Source: Paenibacillus dendritiformis (GTDB lineage Bacteria > Bacillota > Bacilli > Paenibacillales > Paenibacillaceae). From it: a stretch of DNA of 64,000 nt. Where the stretch lies: positions 2,604,501-2,668,500 of the forward strand of contig NZ_AP025344.1 in the NCBI RefSeq assembly GCF_021654795.1, written 5' to 3'. Positions 51,467 through 61,030 of the stretch are shown one piece after another; the stretch's first letter is position 1; the number at the start of each line of letters is the position of its first letter. The position numbers were made by a program, and so were the translations under genes. The notes beneath the pieces were generated by a model that searched no databases, was not told the DNA's origin, and saw only the letters and a program-made list of their open reading frames with translations.

Positions 51467-52081
51467 ATGACACCGCCAGACCAGAGCAATGATACGAAAG
51501 AGAAGATTTTGCAGACGACGTTGGACGTTATCAAGCAGGAAGGATTCGACAGCGTGACGATACGCAAGATCGCGTCCCGTTCCGGTACGAACGTCGCGCT
51601 TGTCAATTACTATTTTGGTTCCAAGGATAGGCTGATCAACGAAGCAATCAAGGGCTTGCTGGTCGGCTTCCGCGATACGTTCGATGTGCTGGATGACGTG
51701 TCTGCGCCGCCGAAGGAGCGTTTGAAATTATTTTTGGCCCGCTACGTTCAGGTCATTCAGCAATATCCGGAGCTGGTGCTTCATACGATAGCCGCAGGAT
51801 CGGCGATGTTCGCGTCCCAGCATGAATATGGGGAATTTTTGCGGGCTACCGGATTTCACAAGCTGCAAAAGATGTTGATCGAGATGACGGGGGAGGAACG
51901 GCCGGACTCGTTAATGATGATGATTACGCAAGTTTTCGGCGCCATTTTTCTCCCCGCCTTAATGAAGCCGCTGCTTGAATCCGGGGCCGGAGTCAAGCAA
52001 GCTCCTATCGACCGGCAGATCGATTTTTTGTTTGAACGCTATTTTCCAGAACATGGAGAAGAAAAGGAGCGGGGAAAATGA
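51467..52081 (+). CDS. TetR family transcriptional regulator
   Basis: 204 residues. Helix-turn-helix at about 15-60 (SVTIRKIASRSGTNVALVNYY, KDRLINEAI). Operon with the HXXEE gene, whose start overlaps this stop (ATGA). The tandem TTAAACA/TGTTTAA sites upstream suggest autorepression. Confidence 0.9.
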   Translation: MTPPDQSNDTKEKILQTTLDVIKQEGFDSVTIRKIASRSGTNVALVNYYFGSKDRLINEAIKGLLVGFRDTFDVLDDVSAPPKERLKLFLARYVQVIQQYPELVLHTIAAGSAMFASQHEYGEFLRATGFHKLQKMLIEMTGEERPDSLMMMITQVFGAIFLPALMKPLLESGAGVKQAPIDRQIDFLFERYFPEHGEEKERGK

Positions 52082-52728
52082 AATTTTTAAGAGATCATTG
52101 GCAGGATTTGGGGGTCATCGTCGTTTTCTTCGTATGCATCGGTTTGGTGGCCAATGGAGCGCGCATGCCGGAAATCGAGATCATTTTGTGGCTCAGCTTT
52201 GTGGCGATAGTAGTGCATCAATTCGAAGAATATCGGTGGCCGGGTTATTTCGGAGGGCTGTTTAACGGCGTCATTTTTCGAAGCGAGCATCCGGAGCGCT
52301 TCCCGCTGAATACCCAATCCGCCATGATCATCAACCTCGGCATCGCTTATCTGTTTTATCTACTTCCCGTCTTTGTGCCGCATCTCATCTGGCTCGGTCT
52401 TGCCCCTGTCTTCATGGACTTTTTCCAATTTATATGGCATGGCATCTTTGCCAACATCAAAGCCAAAACGATCTACAATCCCGGCTTGGGCGCCGTCCTC
52501 CTGTTTCATTTTCCGATAGGCGGCTGGTATATCTATCATCTCGTGACTCACAACTTTGCAAGCGCGCGGGATTGGATTCTGGGCACGGTTTATTTTGTGA
52601 TCGCCGTTTATATTTTCATCATTAAGGGGAATAAGTGGCTGAAGGACGAACACTCGCCGTATGCGTTTACTCCGAAGCAGCTAGGCCCTTACAACTTGTC
52701 CGCAAACACGAAAAACGCAGCGCAGTGA
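52078..52728 (+). CDS. HXXEE domain membrane protein
   Basis: 216 residues, five or six membrane helices. The eponymous HQFEE lies in VVHQFEEYRWPGYFGG, with a second histidine-rich helix (FIWHGIFANI) and NPGLGAVLLFHFPIGGWY. HXXEE proteins have no known activity; the conserved His and Glu in membranes suggest a metal site. Always seen here under the TetR gene by coupling. Confidence 0.8.
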   Translation: MKFLRDHWQDLGVIVVFFVCIGLVANGARMPEIEIILWLSFVAIVVHQFEEYRWPGYFGGLFNGVIFRSEHPERFPLNTQSAMIINLGIAYLFYLLPVFVPHLIWLGLAPVFMDFFQFIWHGIFANIKAKTIYNPGLGAVLLFHFPIGGWYIYHLVTHNFASARDWILGTVYFVIAVYIFIIKGNKWLKDEHSPYAFTPKQLGPYNLSANTKNAAQ

Positions 52729-52829
52729 CGGGGCTCGAGGTGATTCGCGGCGGATGCCTGCATGACAAGGTTCATCTGCTTCAGCCGATTCATTTCATAA
52801 GGAAGCGGAATTGATGCCTGATAGACTCT

Positions 52830-54017
52830 TTACTTAAATAAATTTAGCGTCGTAATAATAATTGGCATAGCGAACACATCAATCAGAAAGGCCCCGACAA
52901 TCGGAACGATCAGGTAAGCTTGGCGGGAGGGGCCGAAGCGTTCCGTGACCGCGGCCATATTGGCCATCGCATTGGGCGTGGCGCCCAGGCCGTGGCCCGT
53001 GAAGCCTGCGACCATTACGGCGGCGTCATAGTTTTTGCCCAGCAGGCGGAATAAAATGAAAATACCGAACAGGACGATAAATATGACCTGGACCAGCACG
53101 ATAACGAGGATTGGAAGCGCCAGATCCGCGACCTCCCACAGCTTGATGCTCATGAGCGCCATGGACAGGAAGATGCCAAGCGTGACGTCGCTAATCAGGT
53201 TGATGCTTTTCATGTCGATGGCCTGGGGCTTGAATTTATCCACGAAGTTGCGGACGATGACGGCGACGAACATGGCTCCGACATAGCCGGGCAGGACGAA
53301 GCCGGTTGCCGACGAGAACAGATCTCCCAAATAGGTCCCCAACGCCATGCAGAAGGTGATGAGCAAAACTTGAATGAAGAAGGTATGGGTCGTGATTGGC
53401 TGCGTGTTTTCTCTCACGTCAGCAGCCTCTTCAGCCGCTTCGGCAGGTTTCAGATTGTATTTGCCCAGCAGATACTTTACGGTCGGGCCGCCGACCAATC
53501 CGCCGGCGATCAGACCGAACGTGGCAGCCGCAATCCCGATGGACAGCGCGGAAGGGATGCCCATCTCTTCGATGGTTTGTCCAAAAGCGGTTGCGGCTCC
53601 ATGTCCGCCTTCCATGGACACGGCTCCGGCCATCATCCCGATCAGGGGATGGATGCCGAACAGCGAGGCGAGGGAGACGCCGATGACGTTTTGCGCCAGA
53701 GCGAGGAAGCCGCAAGCTAGCCAATAGATGACGAGCAGCTTGCCGCCCAGTTTGATAAGCTGGAAGCTGGCGCCCAAGCCTACCGTAGTGAAGAACGTCA
53801 GCATGAACAGACTTTGGAGAGAGGTGTCCAATGTAATGGCTAACAGGCCCGTCGTCTTCAGAATCGTGGCGATAATGGCGAACAGCAGACCGCCGACCAC
53901 GGGGGCCGGAATACAAAATCGTTGCAGCACGCCTGTCTTTTTGACAAGGAATGTCCCGAGTACGAGCAGCGCGACGGCCAAAAATATCGTGTTCACTTGA
54001 TTAAGTGCCAGTGTCAT
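52830..54017 (-). CDS. gltS: Sodium/glutamate symporter
   Basis: 395 residues, about ten helices in two inverted halves with the re-entrant motifs VSMEGGHGAATAFG and AGFTGHGLGATPNAMANM, the GltS signature. It imports glutamate with sodium. The start lies 17 bases inside the end of hutG, so the two are coupled. ATG with GGGAGGG. Confidence 0.92.
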   Translation of the reverse strand: MTLALNQVNTIFLAVALLVLGTFLVKKTGVLQRFCIPAPVVGGLLFAIIATILKTTGLLAITLDTSLQSLFMLTFFTTVGLGASFQLIKLGGKLLVIYWLACGFLALAQNVIGVSLASLFGIHPLIGMMAGAVSMEGGHGAATAFGQTIEEMGIPSALSIGIAAATFGLIAGGLVGGPTVKYLLGKYNLKPAEAAEEAADVRENTQPITTHTFFIQVLLITFCMALGTYLGDLFSSATGFVLPGYVGAMFVAVIVRNFVDKFKPQAIDMKSINLISDVTLGIFLSMALMSIKLWEVADLALPILVIVLVQVIFIVLFGIFILFRLLGKNYDAAVMVAGFTGHGLGATPNAMANMAAVTERFGPSRQAYLIVPIVGAFLIDVFAMPIIITTLNLFK

Positions 54018-54996
54018 CGTTGTCCCTCCCTAAAATGGCCATAATGGCTTCATTCGTCAAGTAAGCACCTAGCTTCACGGTTCTTCCCTGTTCGTCTACG
54101 GCTGGATTCACTTCGCAAATATCAAAAGAAAGCGCTTTCGAGTGTGATGCTGCCGTACGGATAAGGCTGCGGACAATCATCGGATTCAACCCGAATGGGG
54201 ACGGAGCGCTGACTCCCGGCGCGAATGCCGCATTGATCACATCGGTGCACAGGGTAAGCATCACATAATCATGCTGGTCGATAAATTCGTGCACGGCGGA
54301 TGTAATCTCATCCATCAATCCTTCCTGCATCTCTTCCTCCAAAATATAGCCCGCGCCAAGCTCGTCCGCCTTGTCGAACAGCTCCTGCGTATTGCCGAAG
54401 CGCTGAATGCCGAGCACAAAATAATGGCTGCTCTTGTCCTGCTCCAATATTTGCCGGAACATCGTTCCCGAGGATGGCTGCCGGTCGTAGGCGCGCAAAT
54501 CGAAATGGGCGTCAATGTTGATGATGCCCAGCGAAGCGTCTGCGCCGATATATTGGCGGACCCCTAAATAATGCCCATACAAGGTCTCATGGCCTCCGCC
54601 TAATATAATGGGAGCCGCCGCTGCGGACAGGATGCGGGAGACCGCCCGGCCCAATGCTTCCTGGGCTTCTTCCAGCCGTTCGCCGATGCAGCTTATATTG
54701 CCCGCATCGACAAGGCGGTGGCCTTCCTTCGCTCTCCAGGGGATGCTTGCGAGCGCTCGCCTAATCGCATTCGGAGCTTGGGCTGCGCCCACTCGGCCCT
54801 GATTCCGCCGCACCCCTTCCTCGCATTCAAACCCGATGATGGCGCAGGTCTTGGCCTGGGTTGCCGACTCGGTCTGCCATGTATCCAGTTCGATCGGTTC
54901 CACGATTTGATGGTAGCGAAAGCTGCTTCTTCTCTCAGTATGATCCGTCCGTCCGGTCCATACATCAGATCCAACCTTGTTTTGCAATGTTCCCAT
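54001..54996 (-). CDS. hutG: Formimidoylglutamase (ureohydrolase family)
   Basis: 331 residues of the arginase fold. GFECEEGVRRNQGRVGAAQAPNAIR at the start is HutG-like; Mn ligands are in GGGHE, NIDAHFD and LCTDVINAAFAPG. HutG converts N-formimino-glutamate to glutamate and formamide, the last step of histidine breakdown. hutH, hutU and hutI are not nearby. ATG 54996 sits close to GAGAGG; TTG 54987 is an alternative. Confidence 0.85.
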   Translation of the reverse strand: MGTLQNKVGSDVWTGRTDHTERRSSFRYHQIVEPIELDTWQTESATQAKTCAIIGFECEEGVRRNQGRVGAAQAPNAIRRALASIPWRAKEGHRLVDAGNISCIGERLEEAQEALGRAVSRILSAAAAPIILGGGHETLYGHYLGVRQYIGADASLGIINIDAHFDLRAYDRQPSSGTMFRQILEQDKSSHYFVLGIQRFGNTQELFDKADELGAGYILEEEMQEGLMDEITSAVHEFIDQHDYVMLTLCTDVINAAFAPGVSAPSPFGLNPMIVRSLIRTAASHSKALSFDICEVNPAVDEQGRTVKLGAYLTNEAIMAILGRDNDDTGT

Positions 54997-55086
54997 CCTC
55001 TCTCAGAGTACTGACCTGTATTCAGTTGTTTGTTACATTATAAGATGACATTCTTATAATTTAAAATATATAATATTGATAAATTA

Positions 55087-55101
55087 ATAGCTTGTAGCTA
55101 T
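55087..55101. promoter_or_regulatory. LysR-type box in the hutG/lysR divergent region
   Basis: ATAGCT-TGT-AGCTAT is a perfect inverted repeat of the T-N11-A type, 22 bases before the lysR start and in the shared promoter region with hutG-gltS. Confidence 0.6.
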
Positions 55102-55122
55102 AAATTAGAAAGGAAGATAAGG

Positions 55123-56025
55123 TTGGACATCAAGCAGTTATATTATTTCGTGACGGTTGCCGATCAGTTGAGCTACTCCAAGGCTGCGCAAAAGCTGCAT
55201 ATTTCCCAGCCTTCGCTAAGCAACGCCATTAAAAATCTGGAGCAGGAGGTCGGCTCGCCCTTGCTGGAACGCAGCACCCGCAAAATTGAGCTGACGGACG
55301 CCGGCAAAGTGCTGTATGCCAAATCGCTTCAGCTTCTGTCCCATATGAACATTTTAAAAAAGGAGATGCAGGAAGTAAGGCTGACCGGGAGCGGGGAGCT
55401 GATCATTGGCATGATCGAGTCGGTGAGGCATTGGGTTCCGAAGGTGATCCGCGAATATCAAGGCCGGTATCCTTCGATGCGGATCAAGCTGATCGAGGTG
55501 TTGAGCCGGAAGGCGGTCATCGATTCCTTGCGGAAATATCATACCCATCTTATCATTACCAATCAGTGCATTGAGGAGGAGGACATCGAATCGCTTCCAT
55601 TATATAAGGAGAAGTTGGTGCTTGTGCTGCATCGGGATCACCCCTTGTCCGCGAAGGAGTCCATCGCTTTTACCGAGCTGGCTGAGGAGCCTTTCATTAT
55701 TAGCATGGAGGGGTTCCAGACAAGGGAGGATATTTTGGAAGCCTTTGCGCTTGAACACACATCCCCGAACATCCAATTTGAAATTGAACGGTTTGAGACC
55801 GCATTGACCTTAGTCCGGGAAAATCTGGGCGTGGCGATCATCCCTGAAAATTATTTAGTGGAACCGAAGGATGATTCGATTGTCCGGAAAACGATGGATT
55901 CGCCAGCGCTGGAACGGACGGTGTATTTGACGTATATGAAAAACAGGTATTTGGCTCCCGCGGTCCAAAGCTTCCTGGAAGACGTTCAACGGAGCTTCGC
56001 GGCAGACACAAAAGCCAGCGTCTGA
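55123..56025 (+). CDS. LysR family transcriptional regulator
   Basis: 300 residues, TTG start with AAGGAAG upstream. Winged helix at 1-60 (LSYSKAAQKLHISQPSLSNAI), then a type 2 periplasmic-binding-protein effector domain. CitR/BudR-like. Divergent from hutG-gltS with a T-N11-A box between, so it probably activates them in response to a ligand such as glutamate or formimino-glutamate (inference). Confidence 0.9.
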   Translation: MDIKQLYYFVTVADQLSYSKAAQKLHISQPSLSNAIKNLEQEVGSPLLERSTRKIELTDAGKVLYAKSLQLLSHMNILKKEMQEVRLTGSGELIIGMIESVRHWVPKVIREYQGRYPSMRIKLIEVLSRKAVIDSLRKYHTHLIITNQCIEEEDIESLPLYKEKLVLVLHRDHPLSAKESIAFTELAEEPFIISMEGFQTREDILEAFALEHTSPNIQFEIERFETALTLVRENLGVAIIPENYLVEPKDDSIVRKTMDSPALERTVYLTYMKNRYLAPAVQSFLEDVQRSFAADTKASV

Positions 56026-56063
56026 CGGACGTTGGCTTGCGGCGCTTGCGATGGAGCGGATAT

Positions 56064-57080
56064 CTAGCGCTGATAAATTTGGCGGTAGCGGGCCGGCGTG
56101 ATGCGCTCGAATTTTTTGAACGTTTTAATGAAGTAGCTCGGTTCGCTGAAGCCGAGATCGTTGCTGATCTGCGAGACGGACCGATCCGTCGTCTCCAGCA
56201 ACTGCTTCGCCCATTCCATCTTCAGGCGGGGGATGAACGCGGAGAAGTTCTCTCCCGTTTCCTTTGTAAAAATGCGGCTGAAATAGCTCGGACTGACATG
56301 GCACAGAGCCGCCATAGCGGCCAGCTTCACGTTTTCGCTTTTATGCGTATAAATATAATCGAATGCCGGCTGCAGAATCGGGTTGGACGATGCCGTTCTC
56401 TGCTTGGTCATGCTGCTGATATGGCTGTCGATCAGCGTGTTTTCCAATTCGCTCTTCATCGTCTGAATATTGCGGAACGCCTGATCGGCGAATGAATCGA
56501 GGACCGGGTTCGCGCCGGTTAAGGCTTGGCGGTACATATCGATGGTCGCGTTTTTATGAATCGCTTCCTCTACGATATAATTGCACAGATGGTACAGCAT
56601 TTCCGAGATCGTTACCACTTCGTCATACGACAGGACCGGGAGCGATTCGTATTCGTGCTCCAGGCTGCGGAACTTGGCGTTGGCGACGGCATTGGAGGGA
56701 CGCCTCACGATCTGCTCCAGTTCCATCGGGTTGTCGCGCAGCTTGACCTGTCCGGCCATAATCGCGCCCATATATTGATTATGCACGATAATCGGGATTG
56801 CGATATCGACAATATTGAAGTGGCAGAGATAGATATAAGGCTTGTTCAGCCGCACCGCTTCCAGGCCGCCCCGGGCGTCGCATTTTTGACAGTAGGGCGA
56901 CAAGGCCTCGTCCTGGCGTATCGCCTGGCAGAAGCTCTGGCAGTGGCTGTGCTTCGTGACCGGCACGCCTTTATAATCGGTCGTGATGACGGCCATTTTC
57001 GTAACGAGAGAGAGCGAGTCCTGCAGCGTCTGCCATTTTTCCATATCGATGATGCTGTCCAGATTAAAACGCGAGGTCAT
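56064..57080 (-). CDS. PocR-domain AraC family regulator
   Basis: 338 residues from ATG 57080 (AAGGAG ten bases upstream; ATG 57089 too close). The PocR domain at about 10-165 carries a Cys cluster (HCQSFC, CQKCD) and the phrase AIPIIVHNQYMGAIMAGQV. AraC helix-turn-helix pair at about 235-335. PocR proteins sense glycerol or 1,2-propanediol. Divergent from gldA-dhaKL and presumably their activator. Confidence 0.88.
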   Translation of the reverse strand: MTSRFNLDSIIDMEKWQTLQDSLSLVTKMAVITTDYKGVPVTKHSHCQSFCQAIRQDEALSPYCQKCDARGGLEAVRLNKPYIYLCHFNIVDIAIPIIVHNQYMGAIMAGQVKLRDNPMELEQIVRRPSNAVANAKFRSLEHEYESLPVLSYDEVVTISEMLYHLCNYIVEEAIHKNATIDMYRQALTGANPVLDSFADQAFRNIQTMKSELENTLIDSHISSMTKQRTASSNPILQPAFDYIYTHKSENVKLAAMAALCHVSPSYFSRIFTKETGENFSAFIPRLKMEWAKQLLETTDRSVSQISNDLGFSEPSYFIKTFKKFERITPARYRQIYQR

Positions 57081-57186
57081 ATCACTCATTCTCCTTCCGT
57101 ACGCTCCTCCCTATTATAGCACATAATAATCGGATCACAGGACAAGATATTACCATTTTCAAAATATAGGATAAGAAAATACGATA

Positions 57187-57200
57187 AGATAGCGCTTTAT
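57187..57200 (+). promoter_or_regulatory. Possible cre-like site before gldA
   Basis: AGATAGCGCTTTAT has the AGCGCTTT core of catabolite-responsive elements but departs from the WTGNAANCG consensus at the left. It lies 80 bases before gldA. Weak. Confidence 0.3.
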
Positions 57201-57280
57201 TTTGCAGGAAGCATACCATGATCTTGTCCCGGGCCGCCACTATAATGGAGATACCAATCTCGCAGAGGAGGAGTACGAAT

Positions 57281-58399
57281 ATGAGAAGAGCGTTTATCAG
57301 TCCCGCCAAATATGTTCAAGGTGAAAATGAGCTGTTGAATCTGGGGTATTTTATCAAAACCTTCGGAGAATCGGCTCTGCTGATTGCCCATGCCGATGAT
57401 GTGGAGCGGGTTAAGCCGAAGCTTGAGCATACGATGAAGACTTATGGAGTGACGCTAGTTGAGAGCGGTTTCAACGGGGAGTGCTCCCGGCAGGAAGTTC
57501 AGCGGCTGAAGCAGCTTGCGGCGGAGCATAACTGCGCCTGCACGATCGGGCTGGGCGGAGGCAAGGCGATCGATACCTCCAAATGTGTCGCGGAGGGCGA
57601 CGCGCTCATTATCGTGCCGACGATCGCGGCGACGGATGCGCCGACCAGCCATTCGGCCGTGCTGTATACGCCGGAGGGCGAGTTCGACGATTATGCGTAT
57701 TTCAAGCAAAGCCCGACGGTCGTCATGATCGACACGACGGTGATCGCGAATGCGCCGACGCGCTTCCTGGTCGCCGGGATGGGGGATGCGCTCTCTACTT
57801 ACTTCGAAGCGAGAGCAACGGCGAGTTCCTATTCGCGAGTCAATGCAGGTCTGCCGTGCGGCGAGCAGGAGGGGGTAGTTCCGGCAGTCGGCACCCGTGC
57901 CGCGCTGGCGCTGGCCAAGCTGTGCTATGAGACGTTGCTGGAGGATGGCGCCAAGGCCAAAGCGGCGTGCGATGCGAATCTGGTGACGCCAGCCCTTGAA
58001 AATATTGTGGAAACGAATATTCTGTTGTCCGGCCTGGGCTTCGAAAGCGGCGGTCTCGCGGCGGCCCATGCGATTCACAATGGCTTGACGGCGCTTGAGG
58101 GAACCCATCATTATTATCATGGGGAGAAAGTGGCCTTTACGACGCTGGTGCAATTGGTTCTGGAAAATGCGAGCACGGCGGAAATCAATGAGGTGCTGCA
58201 ATTCTGCGTCAGCGTGGGCCTGCCGGTCTGTCTCGCCGATATCGGGGTGACAAGCGTAACGGATGAAGAGCTGCGGAACGTGGCGGCCAAAGCCTGCATC
58301 GCGGAAGAGTCGATTCATTCGATGCCGTTCCCGGTTAATGAAGAGATGGTGGTGGCAGCGATTCGCGTCGCGGATCAGATTGGCCAGCAATTTAAGTAA
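57281..58399 (+). CDS. gldA: Glycerol dehydrogenase
   Basis: 372 residues of the iron/zinc-dependent alcohol dehydrogenase fold. NAD motif GLGGGKAIDTSK, metal ligands Asp in GMGDALSTYFEA, His in AAAHAIHNGLTA and His in HHYYHGEKVAF. Oxidises glycerol to dihydroxyacetone, which the next gene phosphorylates. ATG with GAGGAGGAG. Earlier ATG codons in frame (57218) have no ribosome site. Confidence 0.93.
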   Translation: MRRAFISPAKYVQGENELLNLGYFIKTFGESALLIAHADDVERVKPKLEHTMKTYGVTLVESGFNGECSRQEVQRLKQLAAEHNCACTIGLGGGKAIDTSKCVAEGDALIIVPTIAATDAPTSHSAVLYTPEGEFDDYAYFKQSPTVVMIDTTVIANAPTRFLVAGMGDALSTYFEARATASSYSRVNAGLPCGEQEGVVPAVGTRAALALAKLCYETLLEDGAKAKAACDANLVTPALENIVETNILLSGLGFESGGLAAAHAIHNGLTALEGTHHYYHGEKVAFTTLVQLVLENASTAEINEVLQFCVSVGLPVCLADIGVTSVTDEELRNVAAKACIAEESIHSMPFPVNEEMVVAAIRVADQIGQQFK

Positions 58400-58413
58400 A
58401 AGGGTGAATAATC

Positions 58414-60174
58414 GTGAAGAAGATTATCAATCAACCGGAGACACTTGTCCGGGACATGTGCCGCGGCCTGGTGCTTGCTCATCCGGAGCTGGAATTCATC
58501 AGTAAGTATAAGATCGTGAAGAAGAAAGAGCTGAACGCGGACAAGGTCACCTTGATCAGCGGCGGGGGAAGCGGCCATGAGCCGGCGCATGCCGGCTTCG
58601 TCGGGCAGGGGATGCTCGATGTGGCGGTGTGCGGCGACGTGTTCGCCTCCCCGTCCCAGATTCAGGTCTATCAAGCGATCAAGGCATCCGCCAGCACAAA
58701 GGGCACGCTGCTCATCATCAAAAATTACAGCGGCGACATGATGAACTTCAAAAATGCGGCCCATCTCGCGGAGGAAGACGGCATCAAGGTCGATTATGTG
58801 AAAGTGGACGACGACATCGCGGTGGAGGACAGTCTGTATACGGTCGGCCGCCGCGGCGTGGCCGGAACGGTGCTCGTGCACAAGATCGCCGGCGCCGCCG
58901 CCGAGGCGGGCCTGGAATTGGCGGACGTGAAGGCTGTCGCCCAGCACGCGATCGATCGCACGAGAAGCATCGGCTTCGCGCTCACTTCCTGCACTGTCCC
59001 GGCCAAAGGGACGCCGACCTTCTCGCTGGGTGAGGATGAGATCGAGTACGGCGTCGGCATTCACGGCGAGCCCGGCATCCGCAGGGAGAAGCTGCAGTCG
59101 GCGGATGAGCTGGCGAAGAAGATGGTGGCGGATCTGTTCCGCGATATGAAGCTGGAGGATGGTTCGGGTGAGGAACTTGCGGTGCTGGTGAACGGATTCG
59201 GCGGCTCGCCGCTGCAGGAGTTGTATCTGCTGGCGAACGCGGTCGTGCGGGAAATTCGCAGCCGTAAGGTGTCCATTGTTAAGGTCTTCGTCGGCAACTA
59301 TATGACAAGCATCGATATGGCGGGCGCTTCTGTGTCTGTGATGCGGCTGGATGAGCAGTTGAAGCCGTTTTTGGAGGCGGACTGTGATACGCCGGCACTG
59401 CAGGTCAGCGGGCCGTTTGCGCCGCTCTCTGTCGAGGAGGAGGCTGTGGAAACGGCGGAGAAGCAAGCGGTGTCCTATCGCTGCGAGACGGAGCCAGCTT
59501 ATGCGAAGATTGAGGGGAATGTGTTCTCGCTGAACAACTTGATCTATCTGACCGACAAGTTGAGCGAGATTATTATCGAGAATGAAGTGGCCTTCTGCGA
59601 GCTCGATTCGCATGCCGGCGACGGCGACTTCGGCATGAGCGTCGCCAAAGGCTTCAAGCAATTGAAGCGCGAATGGCATGAGATTCTGGCACATCACGCC
59701 GGGAATATCGGCGAGTTCTTCCATGCTTGCTCCTTGGTGATAATGGAGCATTGCGGCGGCGCTTCCGGGCCGATCTGGGGCTCGGCGTTCCGGGCGGCCG
59801 GGAAATATGCCGGGGATCGCACCGAATTGACGGTGGTGGAATTCGCGGAGATGATGCAGGCGGTGGTCAAAGGGATTCAGGACACCGGCGAACGCTCCTT
59901 CGGCCGCGGCGCGGTTGTCGGCGACAAGACGTTGATCGACGCGTTGGCGCCGTTCGCGGACGCCTGGGAGCGGAGCGCCGCAGCGGGCGACGATGTGAAG
60001 ACCGCAGCGGCGGCCGCGGCGGAAGCCGCCGTCCAGGGCGCGAAGCATACGGAGACGATCGTCGCCCGCATGGGCCGCGCCGGCACGGTTGGCGAGCGCA
60101 GCCTCGGCTACCCCGACGCCGGCGCCTATGCGCTCGGCGTGATATTCACCGAGCTGGCGCGGGTGATGGAGTAG
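58414..60174 (+). CDS. dhaKL: ATP-dependent dihydroxyacetone kinase (DhaK-DhaL fusion)
   Basis: 586 residues, GTG start. DhaK domain at 1-330 (GGGSGHEPAHAGFVG; substrate-binding His in GVGIHGEPG), linker, DhaL domain at about 380-580 (DSHAGDGDFGMSVAKGF, GGASGPIWGSAF) with ATP-Mg ligands Asp. Makes DHAP from dihydroxyacetone. Single-chain form as in Citrobacter or yeast, not the PTS-coupled type. Operon with gldA (14-base gap). Confidence 0.93.
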   Translation: MKKIINQPETLVRDMCRGLVLAHPELEFISKYKIVKKKELNADKVTLISGGGSGHEPAHAGFVGQGMLDVAVCGDVFASPSQIQVYQAIKASASTKGTLLIIKNYSGDMMNFKNAAHLAEEDGIKVDYVKVDDDIAVEDSLYTVGRRGVAGTVLVHKIAGAAAEAGLELADVKAVAQHAIDRTRSIGFALTSCTVPAKGTPTFSLGEDEIEYGVGIHGEPGIRREKLQSADELAKKMVADLFRDMKLEDGSGEELAVLVNGFGGSPLQELYLLANAVVREIRSRKVSIVKVFVGNYMTSIDMAGASVSVMRLDEQLKPFLEADCDTPALQVSGPFAPLSVEEEAVETAEKQAVSYRCETEPAYAKIEGNVFSLNNLIYLTDKLSEIIIENEVAFCELDSHAGDGDFGMSVAKGFKQLKREWHEILAHHAGNIGEFFHACSLVIMEHCGGASGPIWGSAFRAAGKYAGDRTELTVVEFAEMMQAVVKGIQDTGERSFGRGAVVGDKTLIDALAPFADAWERSAAAGDDVKTAAAAAAEAAVQGAKHTETIVARMGRAGTVGERSLGYPDAGAYALGVIFTELARVME

Positions 60175-60180
60175 CCCCTG

Positions 60181-60265
60181 GCCCCTGCAGGTGCAGGGGC
60201 AGGTAGGGGCAGGTTCAGGTGCAGGGGCTCGGCAGGTGCCATTGGCAGGTGCACAGGTGGAGCGC
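60181..60265. repeat. GC-rich short repeats after dhaKL
   Basis: GCCCCTGCA-GG-TGCAGGGGC forms a hairpin, and CAGGTGCAGGGG-like words recur four or five times. No T-run. Confidence 0.5.
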
Positions 60266-60337
60266 TGCTGGGCTTAAGGACTGCCGGGCCGGGCTTCCGG
60301 GCTAGCGGGAGGCTTGCGTGCTCCGTTCGGGCGGGGA

Positions 60338-60540
60338 TCAAATGCTGCAAAACTACAGCATTTTCCTCCTTTGGGAGGCCGATTTGGTCAAAAAGCTGCA
60401 CCAGCGCAGCTTTTTGACCTTTTTTGCCACGTTCGGGGCCGAAGTTGGGAAAAATCCTGCAGATTTGCAGGACTCAATTTCGGGGTAGCTAGTTGTATCG
60501 GAGAATCCTGCAGCAGTGCAGCAATTTCTGAACTTTCGAG
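60338..60540. repeat. Dispersed TCCTGCA repeat, copy 4
   Basis: Begins AATGCTGCAAAACTACAGC and ends AATCCTGCAGCAGTGCAGC. The middle contains a strong terminator and AAATCCTGCAGATTTGCAGG. Confidence 0.6.
60386..60426 (+). terminator. Strong terminator inside repeat copy 4
   Basis: GGTCAAAAAGCTGC pairs with GCAGCTTTTTGACC and is followed by TTTTTT. Probably ends the gldA-dhaKL transcript. Confidence 0.85.
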
Positions 60541-60921
60541 GGATCAAGTCGCATCAACAAGTGTCTTTTACACAAATTTACGATTTATTTCTTTGAAAGT
60601 GCTGCGAACAAAACGGATGTTATAGATGACGGGATGAGTTAGTCTAAATGATTTCTAGCAAAACGCACGAAAATCTCCATTAAAGCTAGTGTTCATATAT
60701 ATTGTTAACTGAGAGCATCGGAGACACTTCGATCTGCCTATAGGCGGAGGAGGTGTCTCTTTTTCTATGTACGATGATATTTCCAATATTACACTCTGTA
60801 GGTATACTTAGGGAGGGGGGGCGTTGTGAGGATGAATTTGGAAAAGTTCGGTGAAGGGGGATTTGGCGTAACGATTCGAATATGATGCTGACTTGGACAA
60901 AAGTTTGTAGCCGTCGATTCG
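60541..60921. other. AT-rich gene-free stretch
   Basis: No gene. A hairpin GAGACAC...GTGTCTC with TTTTT at 60720-60765 is a terminator for transcription coming from the left. The rest shows nothing I can name. Confidence 0.4.
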
Positions 60922-61030
60922 CTACGTCACTCTTTTGCAACGCTTTGCTGGAAGCGGTACGGATTTGCAGTACATTCAGGAGATGCTTGGTCATCAGAAC
61001 AGGTTGAGTCTGTATAATTGTGTACAATAG
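60922..61030 (+). pseudogene. Tyrosine recombinase, C-terminal remnant
   Basis: LRHSFAT in one frame and GTDLQYIQEMLGHQN in another are the two halves of box II of tyrosine recombinases (Xer/integrase), where HxLRHSFAT and GHxx carry catalytic Arg and His. A frameshift lies at about 60943. The catalytic Tyr region is replaced by RLSLYNCVQ and a stop. A dead end of an integrase. Confidence 0.65.

Noticed and set aside
58375..60048. 557-codon open frame on the minus strand
   Set aside because: Antisense of gldA end and dhaKL, which have clear catalytic motifs.
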